NCBI GenBank assembly: GCA_040757795.1
Contig: JBFLWG010000013.1
Coordinates: 1 to 25,642 of the forward strand
Reading direction: 5' to 3'
Source of the DNA: DYTO01 sp040757795
Lineage (GTDB): Archaea; Hadarchaeota; Hadarchaeia; Hadarchaeales; Hadarchaeaceae
Length of the DNA: 25,642 nt
This document shows, piece by piece, positions 15,158 to 22,567 of this stretch. The first letter of the stretch is position 1, and the number at the start of each line of letters is the position of its first letter. The notes below the pieces were generated by a model that saw nothing but the letters and a program-made list of their open reading frames with translations, did no database searches and was not told the origin of the DNA. The position numbers and the translations under genes are program-made.

Positions 15158-16186
15158 ATGATTTTGATGGCAAATAAAGAGGTGAAAGTAGGCCTTAGAA
15201 GGTTGATAGTCTCGTTGCTGGCAGTGGTGATCCTGGCAATTATGGCCCTCTTCTTCGTTTCTCAAGAGGACCTCGGCGGAATGATTAACGCGATTTTGGG
15301 GGCAAATTATTTCTTCGTTGGTGCCGCGATTGGGATTTACTTTTTGGGGCTTGCGCTCTGGAGCGTCAGGTGGATCATGATTCTGAAGTCAGCCGGCTAT
15401 GAAACAAAGTTCTCGTCAATTTATCCAATAGTTTGGGGCGGTGTTTTCATAAACAACATCACGCCGTTCACGTACAGCGGGGGTGATCCGATTGCTAGGT
15501 CTTACCTGTTGAAAAAAACACAAGGCATTCCATATTCGTCAGGTTTTGCGACGATGATTGGAGAATTCGTTATGGATTTTCCGATATTCTTCTCGTTCCT
15601 TCTTCTCGGGGCCATCTTGGTTTTCGGCGGCGGAGCACTGTCTTCCACCTTCGCCCTGATAGGGGTTTGGGTTGTTGTGCTGGTATTGTTCATAACCCTG
15701 GCGCCGCGGCTTTTCTGTAAGCTTTCGTCCCCACGTGTGGTCAAGTTGGCGGGCTGGATTCTAAAAAAACTGCGAAGGCCTAAAAGCGAGACCAGGATAT
15801 CCAAGGAGTTTTCCCACTTCACCGGGTGCTTGTTGATGATAGTCAAAAAGCGTTTCGCTTTACCAATCGCAGCAGCGTCTGTTTTGATATGGACAGTGAT
15901 AATCATGAGATACCTTCTAATATTTTTGGCGCTGGGATTTACCCCGCCGTTCTCCATGCTTTTTCTCACCTTGACCCTATCTGCCATAGTCGGATTGGTC
16001 CCGATTCTGCCTGCAGGACTTGGAACGGTCGACCTGACCTACATCTCAATTTTCACGTTTTTCGGCGTGCCTGCGCCAATAGCCCTGAGCGCGGTTCTGA
16101 TAGAGCGGTCGATAACTTTTGTGATGGCCACTCTCATTGGGGCGGGAGTGATTTCCTACTTTGGCATAAAAGTTTGGTCGAAATGA
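15158..16186 (+). CDS. lysylphosphatidylglycerol synthase TM / AglD-like membrane protein
   Basis: A 342-residue polytopic membrane protein (about eight hydrophobic helices) of the LPG_synthase_TM family (PF03706, UPF0104). Family marks include SVRWIMILKSAG, then WGGVFINNITPFTYSGGDPIARSYLL (the conserved N-x-x-P-x-x-x-G-G-[DE] segment) and VPILPAGLGTVDLTYISIF near the end. Members act on lipid-linked or membrane glycans or lipids, and archaeal AglD is in this group, but the exact reaction is not predictable. Start: ATG 15158, with ATG 15167 (MANKEV) equally possible. It ends 3 nt from the convergent GT2 gene. Confidence 0.85.
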   Translation: MILMANKEVKVGLRRLIVSLLAVVILAIMALFFVSQEDLGGMINAILGANYFFVGAAIGIYFLGLALWSVRWIMILKSAGYETKFSSIYPIVWGGVFINNITPFTYSGGDPIARSYLLKKTQGIPYSSGFATMIGEFVMDFPIFFSFLLLGAILVFGGGALSSTFALIGVWVVVLVLFITLAPRLFCKLSSPRVVKLAGWILKKLRRPKSETRISKEFSHFTGCLLMIVKKRFALPIAAASVLIWTVIIMRYLLIFLALGFTPPFSMLFLTLTLSAIVGLVPILPAGLGTVDLTYISIFTFFGVPAPIALSAVLIERSITFVMATLIGAGVISYFGIKVWSK

Positions 16187-16189
16187 CCG

Positions 16190-16894
16190 CTACTTTTTGA
16201 TTTCCCTCAGGTACCCCTTCTTTTTGACCTGCCCTGTTTTGAACAGGCTTAGGTAACCTTGGAGATACATCTTCACGGTAGAGGTGTGCCCCTTCTGTTT
16301 GGTTCGCCTTATGGAGGTCACAGCGAGCATCTTTGGCACGAACTTTTCCCTCCCGTATTTGCTCATTCGGGTGGAAAGCTCGACGTCGTCCAGCATGTCA
16401 AGGTCTTCCCTGAACCCCCCGGCCTTCAGGTAGGCTTTCCTGAGATAGGCGCAGCTCGCCCCGGAGAAGTGGTGGGAGCCGAAGAAGGAGAAAAGTCTCC
16501 GGATTAGGTCTGCGCTGAAGTAAAATATGATCTTGTCCAAAAAGCTCCCCCCTTCTGGCAGCAGCGGGCCGCCGACCCCGACCACGCCCTCTTTGAAAGC
16601 CCTGTCCACGACTTCGAGGTAGTTTGGCGGGACTGTGGTGTCCCCGTCGACAAACACAACAATCTCTGAATTGACCTTCCGGACAGCGAGGTTCCTGGCC
16701 GCCGTTGCGCCCTTCCCCTCGTCAAAAACTATCCTGTTTGTGTACCTCTTGGCCACCTCAACCGTGTTGTCCTTGCTGTGGCCGTCCACAACCACGAGCT
16801 CATAGTCCTTGAATGTCTGATTTTTGATACTCTTGAGGCACCGGGCTATGGTCTTGCCTTCATTGAAGGTCGGAACTATCACCGAGATTCTCAT
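16190..16894 (-). CDS. GT2 glycosyltransferase (family paralog 1)
   Basis: A 234-residue GT-A fold transferase. It has ISVIVPTFNEGKTIARCL at the N-terminus, a VVVDGHSKDNT sugar-nucleotide-binding segment and VFVDGDTTVP, which holds the D-x-D metal site. There is a late acidic LDDVELSTR and a basic tail (QVKKKGYLREIKK). No transmembrane segment is obvious apart from a weak hydrophobic stretch. It is related to the two plus-strand GT2 genes next door, sharing the TSxRR segment near the C-terminus. A second ATG directly upstream (16897) is equally possible. It diverges from paralog 2 across only 37 bp. Donor and acceptor cannot be inferred. Confidence 0.88.
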   Translation of the reverse strand: MRISVIVPTFNEGKTIARCLKSIKNQTFKDYELVVVDGHSKDNTVEVAKRYTNRIVFDEGKGATAARNLAVRKVNSEIVVFVDGDTTVPPNYLEVVDRAFKEGVVGVGGPLLPEGGSFLDKIIFYFSADLIRRLFSFFGSHHFSGASCAYLRKAYLKAGGFREDLDMLDDVELSTRMSKYGREKFVPKMLAVTSIRRTKQKGHTSTVKMYLQGYLSLFKTGQVKKKGYLREIKK

Positions 16895-16931
16895 CATAAA
16901 GCCATTAATCCACCAGCGTATAGATTTTGCG

Positions 16932-17633
16932 ATGATAAGTGTAATAATCCCAACCCTGAACGAGGGCGAATATCTGGAAAACATACTAAGGGCAATCAAG
17001 GACCAGACCCACCAGGATCTTGAGATAATAGTTTCCGACAGCCACTCTGACGACAACACACAGGAAATCGCCAAGAAATATGGCGCAAAATTGGTGCTTT
17101 CAGAAAGGCTGGGGCCTGCTGTTGGGAGGAATCGCGGCGCGGAAATAGCAAAGGGGGAGATTTTGCTGTTTTTGGACGCCGACACGGTTCCTTCAAAAAA
17201 TGTGCTGGAGACGATGGACAAAATACAGAACGAGAGAAAAGATGTGGTCGGCGGAACATGCGCATTGTACCCATCTAGAGGCAGCGTGTTGGATTGGTTG
17301 ATAATGGCTTTGGCCAACGCTGCCCTCAGGCTGATAATGCTCGGCGGCACCCCGCAAGACACCGGATGCTGCAGTTTTTACAGGAGGAAAGTTTTCGAAA
17401 AAGTTGGCGGGGTAAGGGAGGACCTAAAGCTCAACGAAGCCCACGACCTGGCCATAAGGACAAAACCGTACGGGAAATTTGTCTACATCAAGGCCCCGGC
17501 ATTCACCTCCATGCGCAGGTACAAGAAAGCCGGATACATGCAAACAATCATGATCTACATCAAGGCGGCCGTGTCGTATTTACAGAAAAAAGAGGTGCCA
17601 AAAGAGAAGTTTGTTTTCGAGCCCGTGAGGTGA
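16932..17633 (+). CDS. GT2 glycosyltransferase (family paralog 2)
   Basis: A 233-residue GT2 family transferase: MISVIIPTLNEGEYLENIL, SDSHSDDNT, the conserved SERLGPAVGRNRGAE stretch and LFLDADTVP with the D-x-D motif. A GGTPQD..CSFYRR segment and an NEAHDLAIR acidic/His motif follow. It aligns without gaps to paralog 3 downstream (same length, more than half the residues identical), so the pair arose by tandem duplication. It most likely transfers a sugar in the surface-glycan pathway of this cluster. ATG 16932 was chosen because the conserved GT2 beta strand begins right after it; the longer reading overlaps the divergent gene. Confidence 0.9.
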   Translation: MISVIIPTLNEGEYLENILRAIKDQTHQDLEIIVSDSHSDDNTQEIAKKYGAKLVLSERLGPAVGRNRGAEIAKGEILLFLDADTVPSKNVLETMDKIQNERKDVVGGTCALYPSRGSVLDWLIMALANAALRLIMLGGTPQDTGCCSFYRRKVFEKVGGVREDLKLNEAHDLAIRTKPYGKFVYIKAPAFTSMRRYKKAGYMQTIMIYIKAAVSYLQKKEVPKEKFVFEPVR

Positions 17634-17637
17634 AATA

Positions 17638-17700
17638 ATGATGGTGGAAAATATTTCTCTGGATAATCCAAACGAACACGGAATAAAGGCGAGCTCATGA
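17638..17700 (+). CDS. 20-codon mini-ORF between two glycosyltransferase genes
   Basis: A 20-residue frame (MMVENISLDN then PNEHGIKASS) starting at 17638 behind an AGGTGA ribosome binding site that lies over the stop of the previous gene. Its TGA overlaps the ATG of paralog 3 as ATGA. Without it, paralog 3 would have no clear ribosome binding site. It could be a coupling leader peptide, or chance. No homolog is known to me. Confidence 0.35.
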   Translation: MMVENISLDNPNEHGIKASS

Positions 17701-18398
17701 TTAGCGTTATCACCCCCACCCTGAACGAAGGCAAATATATGGAAAAGCTCATGAAAGCGCTGAAGGCGCAGGACAACCAGGATTTTGAAGTGATAGTCTC
17801 GGACAGCCACTCTGACGACAACACCGCCGCCATCGCAAAGAAATACGGCGCGCGGGTCGTCCTTTCAGAAAGGTTGGGCCCTGGCGTCGGGAGAAACATT
17901 GGCGCAAAAGCAGCCAAGGGCGAAATACTTCTTTTCATAGATGCCGACACAACTCCTTCCCCACAACTACTCTCAAAGGTGAAAGCGGTTTTGGAAAAGA
18001 GAAAAAACGTTATCGGTGGCACTTGCCAATTCTACCCATCTCAGGGGAACGTCATTGACTGGTTCATCTACGCCATTACAAACGCTGCGGCGCGGGCGAT
18101 GATCGCATCAGGGACGCCGCAGGACCCGGGGTACTGTTTCTTCTACAGGCGGGAGGTTTTTGAGAAGCTTGGAGGCCTCAGGACAGACTTGTCTTTCAAC
18201 GAGACCCACGACCTGGCCATGAGGTCAAGGCCTTACGGAAAGTTCACTTTCCTCAAAGCGCCTGTTTTTACCTCTTTGAGGCGGTACAGGAAACTGGGCT
18301 ATCTAAAGACCATCAAGACATACCTGGGTTCGACAATTTATTATTTGAGAACCGGCGAGACGCCAGCGGCAAAGTTCGAGTTCAAGCCCGTCAGGTGA
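17697..18398 (+). CDS. GT2 glycosyltransferase (family paralog 3)
   Basis: A 233-residue GT2 transferase. It has MISVITPTLNEGKYMEKLM, SDSHSDDNT, SERLGPGVGRNIGAK, LFIDADTTP (the D-x-D site) and SGTPQDPGYCFFYRR, then NETHDLAMRSRPYGKF. It is the tandem duplicate of paralog 2, with all these motifs intact, so both copies are probably active. The duplicates may differ in acceptor. The FAD enzyme gene starts 4 nt after its stop, making a polycistronic unit likely. Confidence 0.9.
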   Translation: MISVITPTLNEGKYMEKLMKALKAQDNQDFEVIVSDSHSDDNTAAIAKKYGARVVLSERLGPGVGRNIGAKAAKGEILLFIDADTTPSPQLLSKVKAVLEKRKNVIGGTCQFYPSQGNVIDWFIYAITNAAARAMIASGTPQDPGYCFFYRREVFEKLGGLRTDLSFNETHDLAMRSRPYGKFTFLKAPVFTSLRRYRKLGYLKTIKTYLGSTIYYLRTGETPAAKFEFKPVR

Positions 18399-18402
18399 AA
18401 AA

Positions 18403-19716
18403 ATGCGAAAGAAAGTAGGTATTCTTGGAGGGGGCCTCGCGGGCCTGACCGTCGCCGGCCTTCTGAAGCATGATTTTGAGGTCCTTGAGAAAAACAGAGA
18501 TTGCGGAGGGTTGTGCAGGAGCTACAAGGAAAAAGGGTTCACTTTCGATTATGGCGGAGGCCACATCATCTTCTCCCGGGACGAGCGGATTCTGAAGTTC
18601 ATGCTGGAGAAGCTCCGAAAGAACTTTTTGAAGAGGAGGAGGAACACCCGGATTTTCTTCAAGGGGCGTCTGGTGAAATATCCTTTTGAGAACGGTCTTT
18701 CGGAACTGCCGCCAAAAGACAACTACGATTGCCTTTACGAGTTCCTGAAGACATGGCTCAAGCAGAATCGGCAGGGGTTGCCCGAGCCCAGGAACTTCCA
18801 GGCGTGGATGTACAACACCTTCGGCAAGGGAATAACTGAAAGGTACCTTCTCCCCTACAACCGCAAGGTGTGGAACTTTGAGCCAAGGCTGATGGGCGTC
18901 GACTGGGTGAAGGGGCGCGTCCCCCAGCCGCCGCCGGAGGATATAGTGAAATCTTCCCTTGGGCTGACCACGGAGGGCTACACCCACCAGCTGTTCTTTT
19001 ACTATCCAAAATTGGGCGGGATTCAGGCCCTGACAGACTCGATTGAAAGGCAGGTTAAGAACAGGGTAACGGTTGGTTTTGATGTCAGGCGGGTGGAGAA
19101 GGATGGGAAGAAATGGGCAGTGTCAGACGGCAGGGAGGAAAAGATTTTCGACCTTGTTGTCTCCACGGTGCCAGTAACAGACTTTTCAAAAATTTACAAA
19201 AACACCCCGGTGGATGTTAGAAGGGCCGCCCGGAGCCTTAAGTACAACTCCCTGGTAACAGTCCTGCTTGGCTATGACGTCCCAAAAATCAACGACATCA
19301 ACTGGCTCTACTTCCCTGGGGACAGGGACGGCCTTTTCAACAGGGTCAACTTCACATTCAACCACAGCCCCTGGGTTGTCCCGAAAGGAAAGAGCTCAGC
19401 GATAGTGGAGATAACCTGCCCACCTGGCGGGAGATTGTGGAGGGCGAGCGAAAGGAAGCTGGCGGACCACGCCGTCAGGAAGCTGGACGAGCACGGCTTG
19501 GCCCCAGCTTCAGAAGTCTGCTTATCCAAGGTCATGAAGACAGAATACGCTTACGTGATAAACGACCTGAACTACTCAAAAAACGTCAACATTTGCAGCG
19601 ACTACTTCGAGGGAGAGGGCATCATCATGTGCGGCAGGTTTTCGGAGTTCAAATACTTGAACATGGACTCCACTATCAAGAGCGCCATGGAGAAAGCCGC
19701 GCAGATTAACAAGTGA
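18403..19716 (+). CDS. FAD-dependent oxidoreductase, UDP-galactopyranose mutase / HemY-like
   Basis: A 437-residue flavoprotein of the amine-oxidase/protoporphyrinogen-oxidase superfamily. The dinucleotide-binding GILGGGLAGLTVAGLL is at residues 6-21 and DYGGGHIIFS follows at about 49-58. The second FAD signature is near the C-terminus (GIIMCGRFSEFKYLNMDSTIKSA). The GRFxEFKYxNMD ending and the setting among glycosyltransferases favour a UDP-galactopyranose-mutase-like or related sugar-nucleotide enzyme over a haem enzyme, but COG1232-type proteins of unknown reaction look similar. It begins 4 nt after paralog 3 and ends 1 nt from the convergent GT4 gene. Confidence 0.78.
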   Translation: MRKKVGILGGGLAGLTVAGLLKHDFEVLEKNRDCGGLCRSYKEKGFTFDYGGGHIIFSRDERILKFMLEKLRKNFLKRRRNTRIFFKGRLVKYPFENGLSELPPKDNYDCLYEFLKTWLKQNRQGLPEPRNFQAWMYNTFGKGITERYLLPYNRKVWNFEPRLMGVDWVKGRVPQPPPEDIVKSSLGLTTEGYTHQLFFYYPKLGGIQALTDSIERQVKNRVTVGFDVRRVEKDGKKWAVSDGREEKIFDLVVSTVPVTDFSKIYKNTPVDVRRAARSLKYNSLVTVLLGYDVPKINDINWLYFPGDRDGLFNRVNFTFNHSPWVVPKGKSSAIVEITCPPGGRLWRASERKLADHAVRKLDEHGLAPASEVCLSKVMKTEYAYVINDLNYSKNVNICSDYFEGEGIIMCGRFSEFKYLNMDSTIKSAMEKAAQINK

Positions 19717-19717
19717 G

Positions 19718-20809
19718 TCAAAGACTGTTGTAGAATTCTTCCAGCTTGGTCGTGCACTTTTCTATCGAGTAGCCCTCCGCCGTCTTCCTCGCGTTTTTCC
19801 TCATCCCTTCAGATGGTTCAAATTTCCGCAGGATGGTTGATAGCTGCTTCAGGTCCCCGGGCTTGAATAGGCGCCCATTTTCCCCGTTTCTCACGACCTC
19901 TGGTATGGCCAGGGCGTTAGCGCCCACAACAGGCGTCCCGCACGCCATGGCCTCCGCGACAACAATCCCCTGGGTCTCGCTTTTGGACGCGATGATGAGG
20001 GCGTCGGCGGCGGAGCAATAAAGCGGCTTGAGTTTTTCCGGGACAAATCCTTTGAACAAGACTTTTTTCTTGAGGTTCTTTTTTGCCACGAGTTTTTTCA
20101 GCTTTTCCGATGCCGGCCCCCTGCCGACAACAAGCAGCTTACCGTCCACTTCCGGCATTGCGCGGATTGCGAGGTCCAGATTTTTCTCGTAACTCACCCT
20201 CCCAAGGCACAAGAAAATCTTTTCATCTCCCAGACTGAGCCTCCTCCGCGCCGTTTTTTTGTTTATCGGGTGGAGCGCTTTAACATCTATTCCAGTTGGG
20301 ATTACCTCTATGGGCTTGTTTATTCCGTGATTTCTGAGATATTTTTTCAGGGCCGCGCTTGGGGCAATCAGCTTTTTGTGGCTTTTGTAAAAGGCCCTGC
20401 TGAACTGCCAGGAGACCAGCTTGAGAACAGGTTTCCCCACCTTCGAGATGTACTGGTAATACTCAGAGAGCATCGTGTGAAATGTTGAGACCCGGGGGAT
20501 TTTCTGGAACTTGGAGACCCTCCAGCCGAAGAATCCCATCGTGAACGGCGAATGGGTGTGGACCAGGTCAAGCTGGGACACTTTGTCTTTTCCGCGCGGC
20601 ACGGCTATCTTGAACTCGGGGTACCTCCGGAATGCTACTGCCGGGTAGGAGTGAATTTCCATCCCTTCCAAATGCCGCACGTTGGATTTGGGGCAGAAGA
20701 CATGGACTTCGTGCCCCCTCTTCTCAAGCTCGGTCCCGAAGCTGATCAGCGAGGTGACAACGCCGTTTTTCTGCGGCAGGAACGTATCGGTGAAGAATCC
20801 CACCTTCAT
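19718..20809 (-). CDS. GT4 family glycosyltransferase
   Basis: A 363-residue GT-B fold glycosyltransferase. The N-terminal half begins MKVGFFTDTFLPQKNGVVTSL and contains VHTHSPFTMGFFG and STFHTM. The C-terminal half has FLCLGRVSYEKNLDLAIRA, then VVGRGP and the E-x7-E nucleotide-sugar signature SETQGIVVAEAMACGTPVVG. The N-terminal motif is typical of GT4 enzymes that glycosylate lipids (diacylglycerol glucosyltransferase-like) or glycans. ATG 20809 has a GGGAG ribosome binding site and a TATA-like box about 30 nt upstream. Confidence 0.9.
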   Translation of the reverse strand: MKVGFFTDTFLPQKNGVVTSLISFGTELEKRGHEVHVFCPKSNVRHLEGMEIHSYPAVAFRRYPEFKIAVPRGKDKVSQLDLVHTHSPFTMGFFGWRVSKFQKIPRVSTFHTMLSEYYQYISKVGKPVLKLVSWQFSRAFYKSHKKLIAPSAALKKYLRNHGINKPIEVIPTGIDVKALHPINKKTARRRLSLGDEKIFLCLGRVSYEKNLDLAIRAMPEVDGKLLVVGRGPASEKLKKLVAKKNLKKKVLFKGFVPEKLKPLYCSAADALIIASKSETQGIVVAEAMACGTPVVGANALAIPEVVRNGENGRLFKPGDLKQLSTILRKFEPSEGMRKNARKTAEGYSIEKCTTKLEEFYNSL

Positions 20810-20817
20810 ACTCTCCC

Positions 20818-20848
20818 TTAAAATATGCCATGCCGCGTAAATGTATAA
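20818..20848. promoter_or_regulatory. interlocked divergent promoters
   Basis: Two TATA-like boxes face opposite ways in the 47-bp gap. TTAAAATAT (about 20819-20827) is about 30 nt before the plus ATG at 20857. CTTATACAT on the minus strand (about 20841-20849) is about 32 nt before the minus ATG at 20809. Each box lies inside the other transcript's promoter, so the two genes could interfere with or be co-regulated with one another. Confidence 0.4.
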
Positions 20849-20856
20849 GTGATGCG

Positions 20857-21867
20857 ATGATAGGGATGATTCTTTGCGGGGGGTTGGGCAAGCGGTTCCG
20901 AGCGGTGAGCGAGGACATCCCAAAGGCGCTTTTCGAGATCAAGCCAGGATACACTATAATGGACCGCCAGCTATTCCAGTACCGCAGCGCCGGCGTGGAC
21001 AAAGTGGTGCTTCTCACGGGCCACATGGGGGACAAGATCAAGGCGGCCCTCGGGAGCGAGCGAATGGGAGTCAAGCTCGAGTACGTGTGGGAGGAACATC
21101 CAATGGGAACCCTAAACGCCATCCGGCTCGGCATGGAGGCGGTGCGTGAGGACGCTTTTGTCAGCAACGGGGACGTGATGGCGGATCTAAACCTGAAAAA
21201 AATGTGGGGTGAGTGGAAAAAGTCCGACAGCAAGGCCTCGATATTCGTGGTGCGAATGAGGAGCCCGTACGGGATTATAGAGCTCGGAGGAGGGAAGATC
21301 AAGGTATTCAGGGAGAAGCCGCTCCTGAGGCATTACATGAACGCGGGTTTTTACTGCATTTCAAAAGACGTGCTCCCGCTGCTTGAGAAGTTCAAGTTGG
21401 GAAACATAGAGACTACTGCTTTCCCTGAGCTGGCCGCTAGGGGGCAACTGACTTACCACAAGGAGGGCGGGCAGCCCTTCTGGGTTTCCGTGGACACTCC
21501 TAAAGAACTGGAGATGGTCAAGCAGGAGTATTCCAACAGGACGGACAAGCCTTGGGGCTACGAGAAAGTCCTGAAGCTGGACCAAAGCGGCATGGAAAAG
21601 CTTCTTTACATAATGGAAGGGCACAGGACATCTCTACACTATCACAAGGTCAGGGACGAGGCGCTGACTGTATTGCAAGGCGCCGGTTGGGTGGAGTTTG
21701 AGGATGGGAAACGGCAGGGCATCAAAAAAGGCTCGGTGATCCACATAAAGCCGAATACAGTACACAGCTTCGTGGCCCGCAGCAACCTCCTGTTCAAAGA
21801 GGTTTCCACCCCCAATCCAGAAGATGTCGTGCGGGTGAAGGACTTCTACAGTTTCAGGCTAGGGTGA
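20857..21867 (+). CDS. sugar-1-phosphate nucleotidyltransferase fused to cupin (ManC-like)
   Basis: A 336-residue two-domain protein. Residues 1-225 form a nucleotidyltransferase: MILCGGLGKRFRAVSEDIPKAL with the GGxGKR loop, GHMGDKI, a PMGTLNAIR segment, VSNGDVM (metal-binding Asp) and MNAGFYCISKDVL. Residues about 235-336 form a cupin (KPWGYEKVL, LHYHKVRDE, IKPNTVHSF) like the phosphomannose-isomerase type II domain in bacterial ManC/AlgA. It probably makes an NDP-sugar, perhaps GDP-mannose, but the sugar is not certain. The N-terminal domain resembles GlmU/RfbA-type enzymes more than classical ManC. ATG 20857 fits the TATA spacing; 20830 is also in frame. Confidence 0.85.
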   Translation: MIGMILCGGLGKRFRAVSEDIPKALFEIKPGYTIMDRQLFQYRSAGVDKVVLLTGHMGDKIKAALGSERMGVKLEYVWEEHPMGTLNAIRLGMEAVREDAFVSNGDVMADLNLKKMWGEWKKSDSKASIFVVRMRSPYGIIELGGGKIKVFREKPLLRHYMNAGFYCISKDVLPLLEKFKLGNIETTAFPELAARGQLTYHKEGGQPFWVSVDTPKELEMVKQEYSNRTDKPWGYEKVLKLDQSGMEKLLYIMEGHRTSLHYHKVRDEALTVLQGAGWVEFEDGKRQGIKKGSVIHIKPNTVHSFVARSNLLFKEVSTPNPEDVVRVKDFYSFRLG

Positions 21868-21884
21868 GGCGGGCTGGGCGGAAG

Positions 21885-22553
21885 ATGGCGAGCAAAAGGT
21901 CGTCCTTTTGGATTTTCGGGGCAGCGGTCACAGTCGTGGCGCTCGTTTCAGTCGTCTTTTGGGCAATTGCAGCTTCCACGTCGCAGGAGACCTGGAAAAG
22001 CGTAGGCTATCCCAGCGCCTTTCTTCTCGGAGTCATAGGCGCTTCTTCAGTCATCATTCCAATCCCCACCACGGTGGTTCTCCTAGCAATAGCCAGCTCT
22101 AGGATATTTGACCCGACCCTTCTTGCCGTGGCGTTCGGTTTGGGGTCGGCCGCTGGGCAGCTAACAAGCTACGCTGTTGGGTATGCCGGCAGCATGGTGG
22201 TCGGCAGAAAAAAGAGGCGCCAGCTGGATGCCATGTTAAAGATTTTTGAGAGGTACGGGATGGCTGCCGTTTTCATCTTCGCGCTGACACCCCTGCCAGA
22301 CAGCCTTCTTTTCATCCCGCTGGGCCTGGCCCATTACAGCCTGTGGAAGGTTTTTGTCGCGGCGGCTGCTGGAAAGGTCGCCATGTCTCTCATAATCACA
22401 CATGTCGGCGGGGCGGTCGGGCAAGTCTCGGAAAATTGGATTTTTGGGGTGGCAACTGCCGTGCTTTTGGGCCTGCTGGTGTTCGCTATGTTCAAGATAG
22501 ATTGGGAAAAGTTCGTGCAGAAATATCTGCCTGAAAAAAAGCGAAAGAAGTAA
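21885..22553 (+). CDS. VTT/DedA-family membrane protein (YqaA-like)
   Basis: A 222-residue integral membrane protein of the VTT (SNARE-associated/DedA, PF09335) family. There is an N-terminal helix (about 8-30), then GVIGASSVIIPIPTTVVLLAIA, AFGLGSAAGQLTSYAVGYAGS, an amphipathic loop (IFERYGMAAVFIFALTPLPDSLLFIPLGLA, with the family's Pro-containing re-entrant motif), further helices and a Lys-rich tail. Relatives move or flip phospholipids and polyprenyl phosphates. GTG 21864 overlaps the previous stop as GTGA and is an alternative start; I prefer ATG 21885. Coupling to the preceding sugar gene is likely. Confidence 0.82.
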   Translation: MASKRSSFWIFGAAVTVVALVSVVFWAIAASTSQETWKSVGYPSAFLLGVIGASSVIIPIPTTVVLLAIASSRIFDPTLLAVAFGLGSAAGQLTSYAVGYAGSMVVGRKKRRQLDAMLKIFERYGMAAVFIFALTPLPDSLLFIPLGLAHYSLWKVFVAAAAGKVAMSLIITHVGGAVGQVSENWIFGVATAVLLGLLVFAMFKIDWEKFVQKYLPEKKRKK

Positions 22554-22567
22554 GAATAGACTCGGGA

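Noticed and set aside
18403..19716. Protoporphyrinogen oxidase of haem synthesis.
   Set aside because: Superfamily motifs fit, but there are no haem genes nearby and the GRFxEFKYxNMD ending and glycan context fit a mutase-like enzyme better.
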